36,187 nt of DNA from Dipetalonema caudispina (taxonomy: Eukaryota; Nematoda; Chromadorea; Rhabditida; Onchocercidae): the NCBI GenBank assembly GCA_013365325.1, contig JABVXV010000480.1, positions 1 through 36,187 of the forward strand, written 5' to 3'. The notes beneath the pieces are model-generated. The model was not told the origin of the DNA, did no database searches, and saw only the letters and a program-made list of their open reading frames with translations. Shown one piece after another: positions 10,801 to 23,300 of the stretch; position 1 is the stretch's first letter, and each line of letters opens with the position of its first letter. Made by a program: the position numbers and the translations under genes.

Positions 10801-13800
10801 TTGAATCGAGTGGAATTCCATCACAGAATCTATTTTATGGGATTTCTATTTTAGGAAGTGAATAAGGGTGGAAAAAATCAGAAAAAAGAGAAGCTATTGA
10901 GTAAGAAAAGACTGCTGAATAAGGAGAAGAAAAACAAAAGTAAAGAAAGGGTATGACTTTTTGCTCTTTGGATCCCTCGAAAGATATAATTTTTTGATTT
11001 TAAAAAGAATAAAAATTCACTTAACATAATGATGTACATTTATATAACGACCCCTCACTATCTGCGTTAACCAGTCTGATATTAGATTATTGGTGCTTTC
11101 AGTGGCATGATATTAGATGATAAACATGTACTAGTTTTTTTTTCCATACTGATAAAACATTGGGTGTTTGTATTTACCTTCATTCTAACCAACGGTAGCC
11201 ACTCCTACATCAGGGGAAAGTGATTATTTCCGATATTTTGGGATATTCTCCCAACATGAAGTTGAAAATTTTGCTATTCGATCGATATGCATGTTATTAG
11301 CATAATACTTTAGTTCGCTAAACAGTTGAAGAAATTAGAAGCTGATTTAAAAGAAGCCGAAGCAGCTGAATCTATTTCAACAAAATTGTCGTTTGTAAGT
11401 TTTTTATTTCGTTCTAATGGTATAATATTACTGTGTGAAATGCTTCACCAATTTTCAAACTTTATTTAATTATCATTGGGAACCAACCTTTTCCTCAGGA
11501 ATTGTTTGTTTTCGCTCGGTGAGAAATGCTCTATTTTGTTGCTTTATGTTTGGAGTTCAAAAGATTGAAGAGCTGTTTAGCAGACGCAGCAGGAAATAGA
11601 GATGCATGCAAAAGAGTCATCACTTGCAAGACAAATTCGTATTAATTACTTAGTAAAATCAGAATCATAACCTCAGATATAAGTTATTTAAGTATAAAAT
11701 TTAGGCAACCGAAACAATGAATCACGTATTTGCAACGTACTTTCGTGTGATAAAGCGATTACCGATGACAAATTTATTGGAACCAGTATTAGAAGGTCTG
11801 GCTAAATTCGCGCATTTAATCAATGTTGAATTCTTTGACGACATGATATCTGCACTATCATCACTCATCAGTCAGCAGGTTTTCTCGTTTTCTTTTACTT
11901 GTTTTTCAAGTTTAACTCATTTAAAACGGACATAGCTATTTGGCAGTGAGCGTTTTTATAAGCTTTAATTCTTCAGTAGTGACGAATTTAGTTACTTAAG
12001 AAATTAGTTACCTTTCCTTACCACCTAATACTTGGATAGATAAGTCCATTGGCTTCCATTTGAGAAGTCATGTTTGTAGTGCTAGAAAGAAATAGGGTGT
12101 GAGGAGAAATTATTGTATGCTCACGGGATATTTGTAATTGAGGGACTTTTCCATTGCTCAATCACTGTAGTTAAAATTTTTGGAGGAGAATATTTCTTAA
12201 TGCACATTGTGATTCAGGATGAGATAATTACTGTAGTATTTTAGCATCTTCGATTGGTAGATTCGGTGCGATGCGTATATACATCATTCGTCATGCTTTC
12301 CGGTGAAGGCGTTGCATTAGATATCGATCCATCTCGATTTTATCGGTCTATGTATCGTTTATTACCCTCTTTAGCATTTGAAAAACAGCAAGGTACATTT
12401 TTTTATTTTTAAAAATTTTATTTGTTGTTTTACTTTCCATTTTGACAACAGTTATTTGCTTCATCAAATAAATTTAATTTTTACTAATATCAACTATTTT
12501 ATAGTTAATGAATAGCAGAACAGTTTTTCAGATGCACGTGCAAACACATTATCGCTGATGTTACGCACGTTAGATCTAATGATTAACTGCCGTCGTAAAC
12601 AAGTTCCTGTGTGTCGTGTAGCCGCTTACATCAAACGTTTATTAGCATTAGCGTTTTTCGTACCCTCTTATGGTGCTGCATCTATTTTGCTGTGTATTAG
12701 ATCTTTTTTCATTGTAAGTTTTTGTTGCTTTCATCTATTAACATATTTTCGGCAGTTTTTTTTCATGTATTTATTTCTTTATAAGAACGAAATTCTGCTC
12801 CAAAGAATTTTGATTGTACGAATTGTTAAGATCTCTGCCATCAAACACTGCTTACCCAGCTTTGTGAGTTTAAGGATTAGTTAATATTTCCGGAAGTGCA
12901 AAGCTCTCATTAATTTGACTGGTTTTTGTTTTCGCCGATATATTTGTTTATAAAGTAACAAAAAATTAAGACTATCTCTTATTGCTTTTGTAAGCAAGTA
13001 AATACAGGGAGGAACCAGTTAAATTATTTCCATAAATTTGTAAATAAAAAAAAAATGAATTCAGGCTGTAATATAATTACTATCGTTATTTTAGGTTACT
13101 CCCTCAGTACAGTCAAAATAACAATAATTTTAAATTATAATACATCAATTGTTTCTCGATTCCGTTCATTCTGTTTCAAAATAACAAAAGCCTGATACCG
13201 AACTTCTGATCAATCAATAACTAATAGTGTAGTCATTGAGAAAATAACTGTTTAATTATTTTTAAATTGAACATTAGGCTTATCCGAAACTAGACTGCAT
13301 GGTGGAAAATACGGATGGGAGCTCCTATATGGAGTCATTCAAGCCAGAACTTGATGATCCGGATTGTTGTGGTGGACTTTCTTCTTCAATAATCGCCGAA
13401 ATGAACATCTTTGTTAGGGTATCTTTTTTTTCTCTCTTTCATCTTCAGCAAAAAATATTGTTAAAGAAACTGTGATAAAATAGATCAAGCTTTATGACCT
13501 GTTGGAAATATTTTTCAACTCGAAATTTTGTAATGTTTTTTGGGGTAATGAATGCTTGGTCAAGTAGGTAGTTGTATTTTCTAATATATAGCTGAGAAAG
13601 GAATAACGTTCATGATAGCTACTTTCACTTAATGCTGTATATTTTTAGCATTCTGACAAAACAGTTAGAATGATAGCACGATACCTTCAGTCTGGCTTAC
13701 CATCTACAGGACCAAATCGTTTGCTGCCGGAATATTCAATGAAGTTAGTTAAAAGTTAAAAGAAGAAGTTGTTATTTACCTTTGCTGAATCAGCAGTTTA

Positions 13801-14176
13801 ATTAAATTTTCGGGTTATTGTTTCTTGTACTTCAGCAATTTTCAAAGAACTTTATTGGATCATTTTTTAAGGAAAGCATACGAATGGTATGAAGAAAACA
13901 TGGAGGTGAGGGAAGCTAGCGACGAACCTTTTTTCATGAAACAAATCATCGATTTCACTAAGGTTTTTTTTATTTCGTTGATAGTAAGGAAATGTCAGAA
14001 TTATAGCGTTTATTGAATTTCTGACTGTTCAAGAAAAAATATTTTGTTACTTTCAAAAAAGAAAATGAATGGTATTTCAAACATTTTTTTAGAAATATAA
14101 ATTGCAATTGACATCGAAGACACTGCATCCGTTGGTATGCAGATGGGCTGAAGAAAGTATGAAAAGCAAGTCATAA
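7827..14176 (+). CDS. NOC3L: Nucleolar complex protein 3 (NOC3/NOC3L)
   Basis: Eighteen exons: 7827-7994, 8363-8504, 8765-8914, 9061-9221, 9521-9684, 9802-9926, 10234-10388, 10545-10706, 10855-10950, 11326-11394, 11581-11652, 11705-11878, 12245-12392, 12532-12713, 13278-13418, 13649-13743, 13836-13962, 14093-14176, giving about 804 residues, close to the ~800 of vertebrate NOC3L. NOC3 acts with NOC2 in the nucleolus and nucleoplasm to mature and export pre-60S particles, and also has reported roles in replication licensing. Visible features are a Lys/Arg-rich N-terminus of nucleolar-targeting type, then an acidic stretch ([16 protein letters not shown]). The NOC3p core has [11 protein letters not shown] followed by SHTEEEL, then VPHFNY. 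A Lys-rich linker comes next, then the conserved [19 protein letters not shown] block. The C-terminal CBF/Mak21-like part ends with DFTKYKLQL and [12 protein letters not shown]. All phases agree. The exon at 11581-11652 and the 9221/9521 junction are the least certain. The gene is divergent to the helicase and convergent with the ground-like gene. Confidence 0.94.
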
Positions 14177-14238
14177 GTGTGTTCACATTTGTTAGTATTA
14201 ATGTGTTTCGAAATTGTAGCATTTTGTTAAGTTTGATA

Positions 14239-14244
14239 AATAAA
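14239..14244 (+). other. Poly(A) signal (AATAAA) of NOC3
   Basis: Canonical AATAAA 63 nt after the NOC3 stop codon on the sense strand; the best candidate 3'-end signal. Confidence 0.6.
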
Positions 14245-15206
14245 TCCGGTTCACTTTGTTGATATTGTCTTATCAGATGACACGATTTTAATAGAATTTT
14301 CATGTTTTTACTAAGTTTAAGGGGAAGTAACTGTATGCAAGATTTTTTTTTTTTTTTTGAGATATGATTTTTTCTATGAGTTCATAATTTGAATGCAAAA
14401 TGTTGAACATATTTCACTAAAACAAACACAAAATTCTTCAGCTGATCTTTATTCAGCTTACAAAAGAATGAAATGATAATCATACAAAATATTTGAAACA
14501 AAAAAGAGATGTACTAATTTTTTTTCTTATATTTGCTTGAATAATTCTGTCACATCTTATCTGTCCTTAATAGCTTTCCCGAATTTTGTTTCTTTCATCA
14601 TCTCTGCTATTATCGCAAATACAGCAAATTAAAATACAAATGAATTTCACAATCATCACAGTATTAAGTCAAAGCAATAAAAAAAATCTTCAAAATTGAA
14701 ATAAATTAAGCAGAACATGAGAAATTGTTTGTTCCACGACTTATTTGCTTCGGAAAAAGTTTTTGGAATTTTTATAAATTCTTATTAGTGCATAATGTTT
14801 AAAGATAGAACTATCGATTGCTTTTTGGAATTGTCGATTGTTAATTATCTGATGAGAAAGAGATATATAACACTAGAATGTCAGAAAATCGGTCGTTTTG
14901 AATATCCATGAATTGTAATTTTTTTTTTTGTCTGTCAGAAAAGTTCCTAATTGATGTTGAAAATACTTGTTAGTAAAAGGAATCATGAATTTTTCTTGGA
15001 CAATTCCTGTTCAACAATTAATTTGTTTAAGATTGTTCAATTAAAATTTCATTTTCCATAACTATTCATAAAAAATAAATAAATGAAGAAAGTGTTATTT
15101 ATAGGTAATTAGGGCAATTTTCTTAGTGAATTTCAGGTTCTGCAAATCAATGGGTCAAAATTGATAGATCATAGCAAATTTTTCATAGGAGAAAATGAGT
15201 TGAAAT
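14245..15206. other. Convergent intergenic region, nothing recognised
   Basis: Gene-free AT-rich spacer between the 3' ends of NOC3 and the ground-like gene. It has several homopolymer runs (for example T14 near 14343) and no coding or RNA-gene signature that I can see. Confidence 0.6.
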
Positions 15207-15212
15207 TTTATT
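15207..15212 (-). other. Candidate poly(A) signal (AATAAA) of the ground-like gene
   Basis: AATAAA on the minus strand, about 135 nt beyond the stop codon of the ground-like gene. Confidence 0.45.
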
Positions 15213-15346
15213 TTCCTTTAACTGTTCAGGAAAACAAGGTATTTTTTTTTTTCTTGCTTCCCAATGAAAAATGCCAAAAATAAATGATTGAAGATCGATT
15301 GATGGGAACTCTTCGATCGATAATTTAAAAATTGTATTCGTACCGT

Positions 15347-17620
15347 CTAAGGTGATTGTCGAAATGCGATGCATGTCACATTACCTTTCACAGCTTCGCA
15401 ATATAAATTAGAGCTGTACACATAAGAGAAATGACCTTTCGAACAAATCACATCAATACTACCACCAAATTTGGCTTCTGCTCGATCATTTATAGCACGT
15501 TTTGAAGCTGATGAATTATCACTAATGTTCTGAAATTTTTTTTTCTTTAATATTAAAATTCTGAAACTTAACATTCAAATTTAAAAATTTGCCAATAATT
15601 TTCTCATCTAAAAGAACGTGAAAATGATGTATTACCATTCATCTAACTCAATAATCTGTTCCATTCCGGATTGGTTTCTTGATTCGGGTTGGCTATTCTA
15701 TGAAAAAAAAAAAAAAAAAAAAGAAAAATTAGAAACAAACATTTGTGAACTCTACAAAAAGATCATTTTGATAATACCTCAAGCATAAGTTGCCGTAATT
15801 CATTGCTATTACATTTAGCATCCATTCTGGCTTCAGAACGATTCTTAATTATTTTCGACAATTTTGATTGATTCTTATCTGTGATATATTTAGCAGAAAT
15901 CCCTTGGCTTCGTGCTCTTTGACTAATTGTGACGCTTTGTCTGATTGGTCTTATTAAGTCTGAGTCATCTTCCTGAAAATAAAACTGTAAAAAATAAAAA
16001 GTGACAATTAGGAAGAGAAAAAAAAATGGTGATCATCGGTGAATTTTTGACCAGAACAGTCAAAATTTAATATTCAGAAGTTAAAGGTCACGAATTGACC
16101 CTTTGTTGCATTCTATATTTGAGCTTTTTTACTGAATTCGAAAATTATTCATCGAACTGTAAGAAATATTATTTTGAATGCTGTAATTGTTACTATGTAT
16201 AAAGATAATGTAGGATCAAATTAATAAATAATGAAAAGGCCTAGTGCTAATTGTTTGAGGTATGTCCAATTTGTTTGAGATATGCAAACCGAATAAACGG
16301 ATTCAATACTTTTAAAATTAAAACAAATAGACATTACCAACAAAATCTATCGTATTCCGTGAACTATTATTCTCTTCCGTTATCACTTTGCACAGTATGT
16401 TTTAGGTATGAATGAATATATGATGGACATGACTAATTTAAGTTAATTAATCTACTACCTAATTGGTCTTATATTAATCATTGCGATCCATTTAGTGCAT
16501 ATGTATTTTCCGGTTCTGTTTTATACGCCTCATCAACATTCATTTTTTGTTGCACGTGTGTCATCATCATCCGGAACAAAAAAAAAAAAAAGAAAAGGAA
16601 AAAAGGATTCAGTTAATACAGTTGCTAACAATGCTCTTTCGATAGGTGAAATGTATCCAATTAATTAATTACCTCAAATATACAATGAAGTAACATTAGC
16701 AATTATCGCCTAAACGATAAATCAGTGGTCTATTATCTTCAAGAGGATTTCAAATAATCATCGCTATGATGGAATAATATTTTCCAGTTGAAATAAATTG
16801 TAGAATGTATTGTTTTAATTAGTGATTTCGAATGGTACTAACTTATGGAATATATTTTAATGCAATATTAAAAGTAAAAATATTTCGAGCTCATTTTAGA
16901 TAAATACTACTTAAAGATTAAAAAGTTGAAAAGTTTGATCATCTTATCAACTGCTAGTAATTAAGTTCATTTGTATGATAATGATTGTACCAATGAATCT
17001 TGTATTGCGGAACGCTTTAGAATACGCGATCGTGCATCACCTTCCACATGTACTACCGGTAGTTCTTCATTTGAAATTCGTTTTTTCTGAAATAAATAAA
17101 CAAATTGCTTATTAATTGTTTGTTTTTTTTTTTTTTTTATTTTTTCGAATATTTAAGAATGGTTGAAATTGAATGAATATTAATTGCTTGCATTAATAAA
17201 TGAATAAAATTATAGAAAAAGAAGTTTATTTAAATAGTTCGTTTTAAAATTGATCAATTGAATCGGACAATACAAAAGAAAAAAAAAATGCTTTAAGCAT
17301 TGTCAGAAAGAATTAACGAAAAAATAATTATAAATTAGCAGAAGAAAATAATGAAAAAACGGCGAAAAAAAAAAAAAAAAAAATAAACAACCAAGAGCTT
17401 AAAATGATTAAAAGCTAATAAGGAAATTAAATTTTACCAATTTTAGTTTGCCAAGTTGAATTCGTTTATTCATCCCTTGATCGGTACTATTGAATGATTC
17501 ATTCAAACATAATATTGATGGCATACAAGCTGATGATTGTTGACAGCTACAGTTCGATTTTAAATTGTTTAATGAAATTGCAGTTACTGGTATTAGAAAC
17601 AATATGAAATAAAGCAACAT
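15347..17620 (-). CDS. Secreted ground-like domain protein (hedgehog-related, GRL family)
   Basis: Four exons: 17620-17438, 17086-16991, 15972-15778, 15529-15347, all splicing in phase 0, giving 218 residues. The start is the ATG at 17620, the only ATG in frame before a signal peptide (MLLYFILFLIPVTA). A Cys-rich piece follows (NCSCQQSSACMPSILC), then a charged linker with dibasic sites (KKR near 62, LKR near 86). The C-terminal ground-like domain spans about 145-215: Cys147 in CNSNELRQLM, SKRAINDRAEAKFGG, Cys187 in DVICSKG, Cys202 in LYCEAVKG and Cys211 in VTCIAF. The four-cysteine spacing matches the ground-like family, which is secreted and in nematodes is expressed in cuticle-producing and glial cells, with roles in matrix and moulting. 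I cannot assign a specific grl number. Family assignment is firm; role is inferred from the family. The third intron-exon step is long (about 1 kb) without a visible extra exon. Confidence 0.88.
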
Positions 17621-20314
17621 TTTAGTAGTAGCAAAATAATGTATCACTTGAATGGATCTAAATTTTTTTTTTCAAAATAATTATTGTATTGTTTCTGCAT
17701 GATAATATAAATTATTTTTCATACCTAAGTAAGCATAAATTAACTGTAAACTTTTTGACAAATTACAATGCAATGGTAATTTTTTTTTTTTTGCTGCAAG
17801 TTTGTTGGTAATAATTAAATGAAACGTTCTTACTAAAATACTTACAATTGTAATCAAAATGAGCAATGGTTATTTTTGTGAATTTTAATTTCATACTCTT
17901 TAAGAAGGATTGAAAATTATATGATTTATTTCTAGATATTTTAAAAAAGTGTACAGTTAAAATCTCAAGTACACGTTAATATATTTTACTTTACCTACTG
18001 AAAAATTTTCTGATATGAATTTAAAAAATAATTTGCAAAATGGAAATGGATCGGTCTAAATGGCATAGAAAAATTTAGCTTTAATGTAGGTAAGTAATAA
18101 AAACGAAAATTTGTTCTTAGGAAGATTATAGAAATGAAATATTTGAATAAAAAACAAATTGCACTTACTTATTCGTTCTCTTTTTCAAGCACGAAATGAT
18201 AAAAATGAAAAAGAATTGTTAATCTAAGATTCGAGAAATAAAATGAAGAATTTGAATTTCTGACAAATGATCAGTTGGATCATTTCGAAAGAAACAGTCA
18301 AGCTTTCATATTAAGATACGGATTAATTACATTTAATTTTCTCAAATAATTTAGCATTGAAACTTTCTTTGCAAAATTTTTTCACTTGATATGCTCGAAA
18401 ATGTTCAACATTTTAAAAATATTCAAATCTTATTCCATTTTTCAAATGAAAAAGAAAATCTAACTTTTCAGAAATAAATTTAAAGTGAAAAAAAAAAAGA
18501 AAGAGAAAAGTGGAAAGCTTTTAAATGATACATGTTGAAGATATGATAATGATGATAATGATATATGTGTGTAGATATGGAAGGGAATGATTGTTAACTG
18601 GATGAAAATAAGGTTACCATTGATGACAGATAATGCTCCAAACAATGTCACCAATTTCAACAAATCAACCTGCTCGTCAATAATCGTCGATATTACTCTC
18701 ATTGTGTCATCATTATCCTATCTCCGTTAAAAGATAAAATTAAAAAACAAATCCATACACAAATTGTCTTTTTTTTCCATATCTCTTTCTCTTTCTCCTA
18801 AATAATTTTTTAAAAATATTTGAGCAAAATTTCTACAAAAATATCCCTCATCTCATTTTTTTTTTTTTTGAATCAATGCAATATGACAATGTTAATTGAC
18901 AGATTGGAAAATTTTCGAAAATTAAAAAGCAAAACAGGATACATATGAGATAGTTCATTGTGTAAAATAGAAAAAAAAAAGAATTTATGATACCAAAATG
19001 ATAAGTTGATATTAGTCTTATCTTTTATTAACTTTAATTGCAATATCAGCATCACACTTATTTTAACATCAATTTATCGTGCTGAATAATAAATTGATAA
19101 AAGTGTAACAATTAGTACGATCAGTGAATTGCACCCTTGAACTAGAAATCTTGTAATTTTGATGAAATGATCATTTATCTTCGTGATAAGAATGATAATG
19201 CATGTAATTTAATCAACAATTATTGTATGAAAAGTTTTGAAAAATATTAATCCAAAATAATTAGTAATGTTCTTCAAAATTTTATATTTGTTTTATGTCT
19301 TTGCAAAGAAAAAAAAAATGAAGCAAACTAATCAAAATATGGCATTATTCATTAATTAAAGCAATTAGTTTTGAATAAAATTACTTCATTGAATAATTAG
19401 TAATTTCTATATTACAATTATGTTTATTTTTGAATGATATTATTCAGAGAGAATTTTATGGAAGTTTTTTTTTTGGAATATCTTTCTATTTTTTTCCTCT
19501 CCCATACATTTTTGCAAGGTTTTTTCTTCATTTCGAATTCATTTTAATTGCAAATTTTTGAAATTTCGATAATTCCTAAACAATCTTCTTTTTACTCGCA
19601 GATATAATACAATACTTTTGTTCTTTTGAAATAATGAAAAAAGTGCCAGAAGTATTGATAGAACCATTACCTTTCTTTTTACTCAAATAGAAATTAGAAA
19701 TTGAGAATTACTTTGAATCGCTGTGAAATTATGAATCAACATTTTGCCTAACTAGAATTGAAAATTACTGAATTATTTCGATTTTATATAAAATTATAAT
19801 TCACACATTTGATAGCAAAATTGTTATTAACTTCTTTTTAGAGATAATTCTAAACTTTTTTCAGTAACTTAAAACAGACAGTTAATTTTAGTATTTTTCG
19901 AAAACAAACGTAATGCATTCCTATCGAAGACAATATAATTTTACTGGGTATGTATATTCCTGCTTACCCATTATAATAATTAAAATTTTTCTGTTTTTTA
20001 CTTCCGGTCATTGAATTATTCAAATCTAAGGTAGTCCAAATATGAACTAATTATGTGTTTGACACATTCTGGAAATCTATATTTTTGCGATATTATTTGT
20101 ACTTCCAATACAATCAAGTATCTCAGGTAGAATTTTATAAAATTAATATAACAAAATTCCATGAAAACATTTTCATATAAAACAAATTTACAATAATATT
20201 TTAAAATGATATAGTAAGTAAAATTATGGATAATTTAAAATTTTATCAATATTGAAACAAGGAATTTGAACATAACAAGATTATTTCCTTCACCTAACAT
20301 TTGAATAGCAGTAA
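17621..20314. other. Intergenic region, no supported gene
   Basis: AT-rich spacer between the ground-like gene (its upstream side) and the 3' end of the receptor gene. Poly(T)/poly(A) runs are frequent. A short minus-strand open frame at 18604-18702 ends at a plausible splice donor, but I could not join it in phase to either neighbour and it resembles nothing known. Promoter elements of the ground-like gene should lie near 17621-18000; none is recognisable. Confidence 0.5.
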
Positions 20315-23300
20315 CTAAACCGATACAACAATAGTTGATGGTGATGTTTTCTTTCTGTAACGATGATAACATGGTAGGAATTCTTGCAGATGTAAACGTA
20401 TAGCCGGATTGCACATGTAAATGATGATACGAATTGCGCTAGTAAACATGTAAACAAAACTCACTGTATCCGAAAAAACAGTATGAAAAGTACTTGCCAT
20501 CATTGGATCATCCGGATCACGAAGTAATGAGATTTTCGATCTGAAAAAAAAAAAAAAAAAAACGATTATTTCCGAGAAAAAAAAAAGAAAAAAACATTTT
20601 GTAAATTAATTTTTATTTAAATTTATCATCATACATTGCAGTGAAAAATTTTTTGAAACAAAAGAATAGAAAAAAACCTTTCTAAAATTGTAAGTATCAA
20701 ATGAAGACTATTACTGATTAGATAACTTGTAACAATAGCAATCATCGTACAAACAGCATCACGAACCGGAGTAGACATTTTTCGTGAAGATTTAATTGTT
20801 ATACTGGATACTGAAAAAAAAATTTTTCCATCGTTAAGAAATCTACTTCAAATGATTTTTTTTAACCAAATTTTTTATAAATTATCCTGCATAACTAAAC
20901 TGCTTTTTTTTAAGTGGATATAAATTAATTGAGCTTTTTTTTAGGTTAAAGTTTCATAATTAATCTTATATTATTTAAATTTATTCAGTTTTCGGTATAA
21001 TTTTTTGTTAAAGTTTTGTGTTTAAATTTGAAGTAACAACAAGATTTTTATGATTCTATCATATATTTTTCCGTTTGAAGGATAAATACTTTGTAGCATA
21101 AATAATCATTTATATCTGAAAAGTTGTTAATAAATAATCATTCATATCTGTAAAGTTGTTGATTTCCTTTTTTGTAGGATTTTGTTGCATCGTTATATTT
21201 TTTTTCACACAATGTTTTAGGACTGCGATATTGATTTTTTATGGTAATTAATATTCAAGTATTAGCTTACTTTTATTTTTCGTTTCATGCAAAAAATTAT
21301 CGCGTTTTGTGAACTTTGAACTCCATATGATACTTGATGATTTGTATTTATGTTCAAGTACTGAAGTGTTTTGATTAGATTGATCAAATGCAGATACGAC
21401 ATTTAATTTGACATTTTGTTCTTGTTGCAGTTGATGATGATTGGAAGCAAAATTTTGATCTAATAAGTAATGCCCATTTTCCTGATTTGTTTCTTTTATG
21501 CTACTGTTTTCTTCATCCGGATTTTCTTTTGGTAATTTTCGAATAATAATCTGAAAAATTTCCGAATATTTCTATAAAATTTTAAAAATCAATTTTCAAA
21601 TGCAAATGCTTAAAGCAACGCAAAAAAAAAAAACCCCATAATTTGATTTGAAGCAATAAAAGAAAACGAAATTTTGAAAATATCAAATCCTAATATTTGT
21701 ATGATATCATTAAGCAACTAACAGTTTCAGGTAAAAAAAAATAAGCGAAACGAATGGCATTTTTAAAAAACTTACAAAATTAAAAATAACAAGGACGATA
21801 AATGGAAGAAATGTTTGAGCAATTGATAGCAGATGAAAATCGAAGAAATAATAAACTTTACTTTCGTGTACCCAGTCAGCTGGTCCGGTACTTTGCGTGC
21901 GTAAAAAATCATTGCAGTTCGGAAAATGATGTACCTAACGAAGGAAAGCGATGAATTTTTTCTTTTTCTTTTTTGTTTATTTTTTATCTTTTTAACTAAT
22001 TAAATTTAATTAACATCAAATCGTAACTAATTCGTAAAAAGAAAAAAAAAAAAACAGCTTGTTAGTTTATTTGTTGAAGAAATGTTGCATTTTATAGCAG
22101 TAACAAAAAAAGAAAAAAAAAAAAGGAAAGAAAGAAAAAAAAAAGTGATAGATATGATTTCATTTTTAGTCATGCATTATTTCATCTTTTTTTTTGAATG
22201 ATAATTTTTTTTTTTTTTTTTTTGACATTGTCAAAATTTATAGTCATAAAGGGTAAATATTATTTTAACTGATATAGTTTGACAAAATGTAATTTTTGCT
22301 AATCTAATGTTTCAATTAATTAAATATTCATATCTATAATTAAATATTCTTATCCATACATTAGATTTGATTTAGAAATTCTCTCATAATACCACAAGAA
22401 CTAATTCATTTAAAAAAATATTTCTATTTCTTGGAAATTTCAAAACAAGCTGATTGTGTACTGTAATGCATCTTTTGAGCAATATCGAATTATCAGAATT
22501 ATCGTTACTTAATATAGTTAAAAATATCAAAATTAGAAGCATTTTTTGCAATATCTATTTAATTAATGTTTTGTTTGTTTTATAAATGATCATATTAACA
22601 TCAGAATGCTGACTTTATGTTGAAAAGGATAGAATTAAAACGTAAATAAATTAGGAATCAAATTTTGACAGCTGCAATTTTATTTATTAATCTTGTATAG
22701 ATGGATAGATAGATACATAGATAGATGGATAGATAGATAGAGAGATAGATAGATACATAGATAGATGGATAGATAGATAGATAGATAGATAGACATATGA
22801 TTTAAAGGTATAAAAAGACGTACTACGATAGCAAATGCTGTTGGCAGACGTACAATGGTACAACAAAGTAGCAGAAGAAAGATGGTAATTTGATGACCTC
22901 GATCACTGAACATCCGTTTTAAAAATTTTCTAGTTTCCTGGCCTGATATCCATACAAAACGTTCCAATGTCGTTAAAATTAGCATATATGGAATAGCTAA
23001 TTGTGTTATTCTGCTTATAACAAATGCTGGTACAATGTAAATATGATACAATATAAATAAATTCTGAAAATATTAATATTTAAAATGTATACGTTATATG
23101 ATAATTTTAATAATGTTAGAAAAAATTCTTTTTTTTTTTTTTGAAATAACTATTAAATGTTAAAATGTTTTGTCATTGCATTAATTATTTCGAATAGCAT
23201 ATACTTTATTACATATTAATATTCATCAAATTACTATTAATAACAATTGAAATATTTAACAATAGCGAAAACTTACAGAAACTTTTAGATAAACAATTGC

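Noticed and set aside
18460..18702. Minus-strand open frame of 80 codons, partly plausible as an exon
   Set aside because: Second half is poly-Phe from A-rich DNA. The donor at the first half does not match the phase of the ground-like gene, and there is no family resemblance.
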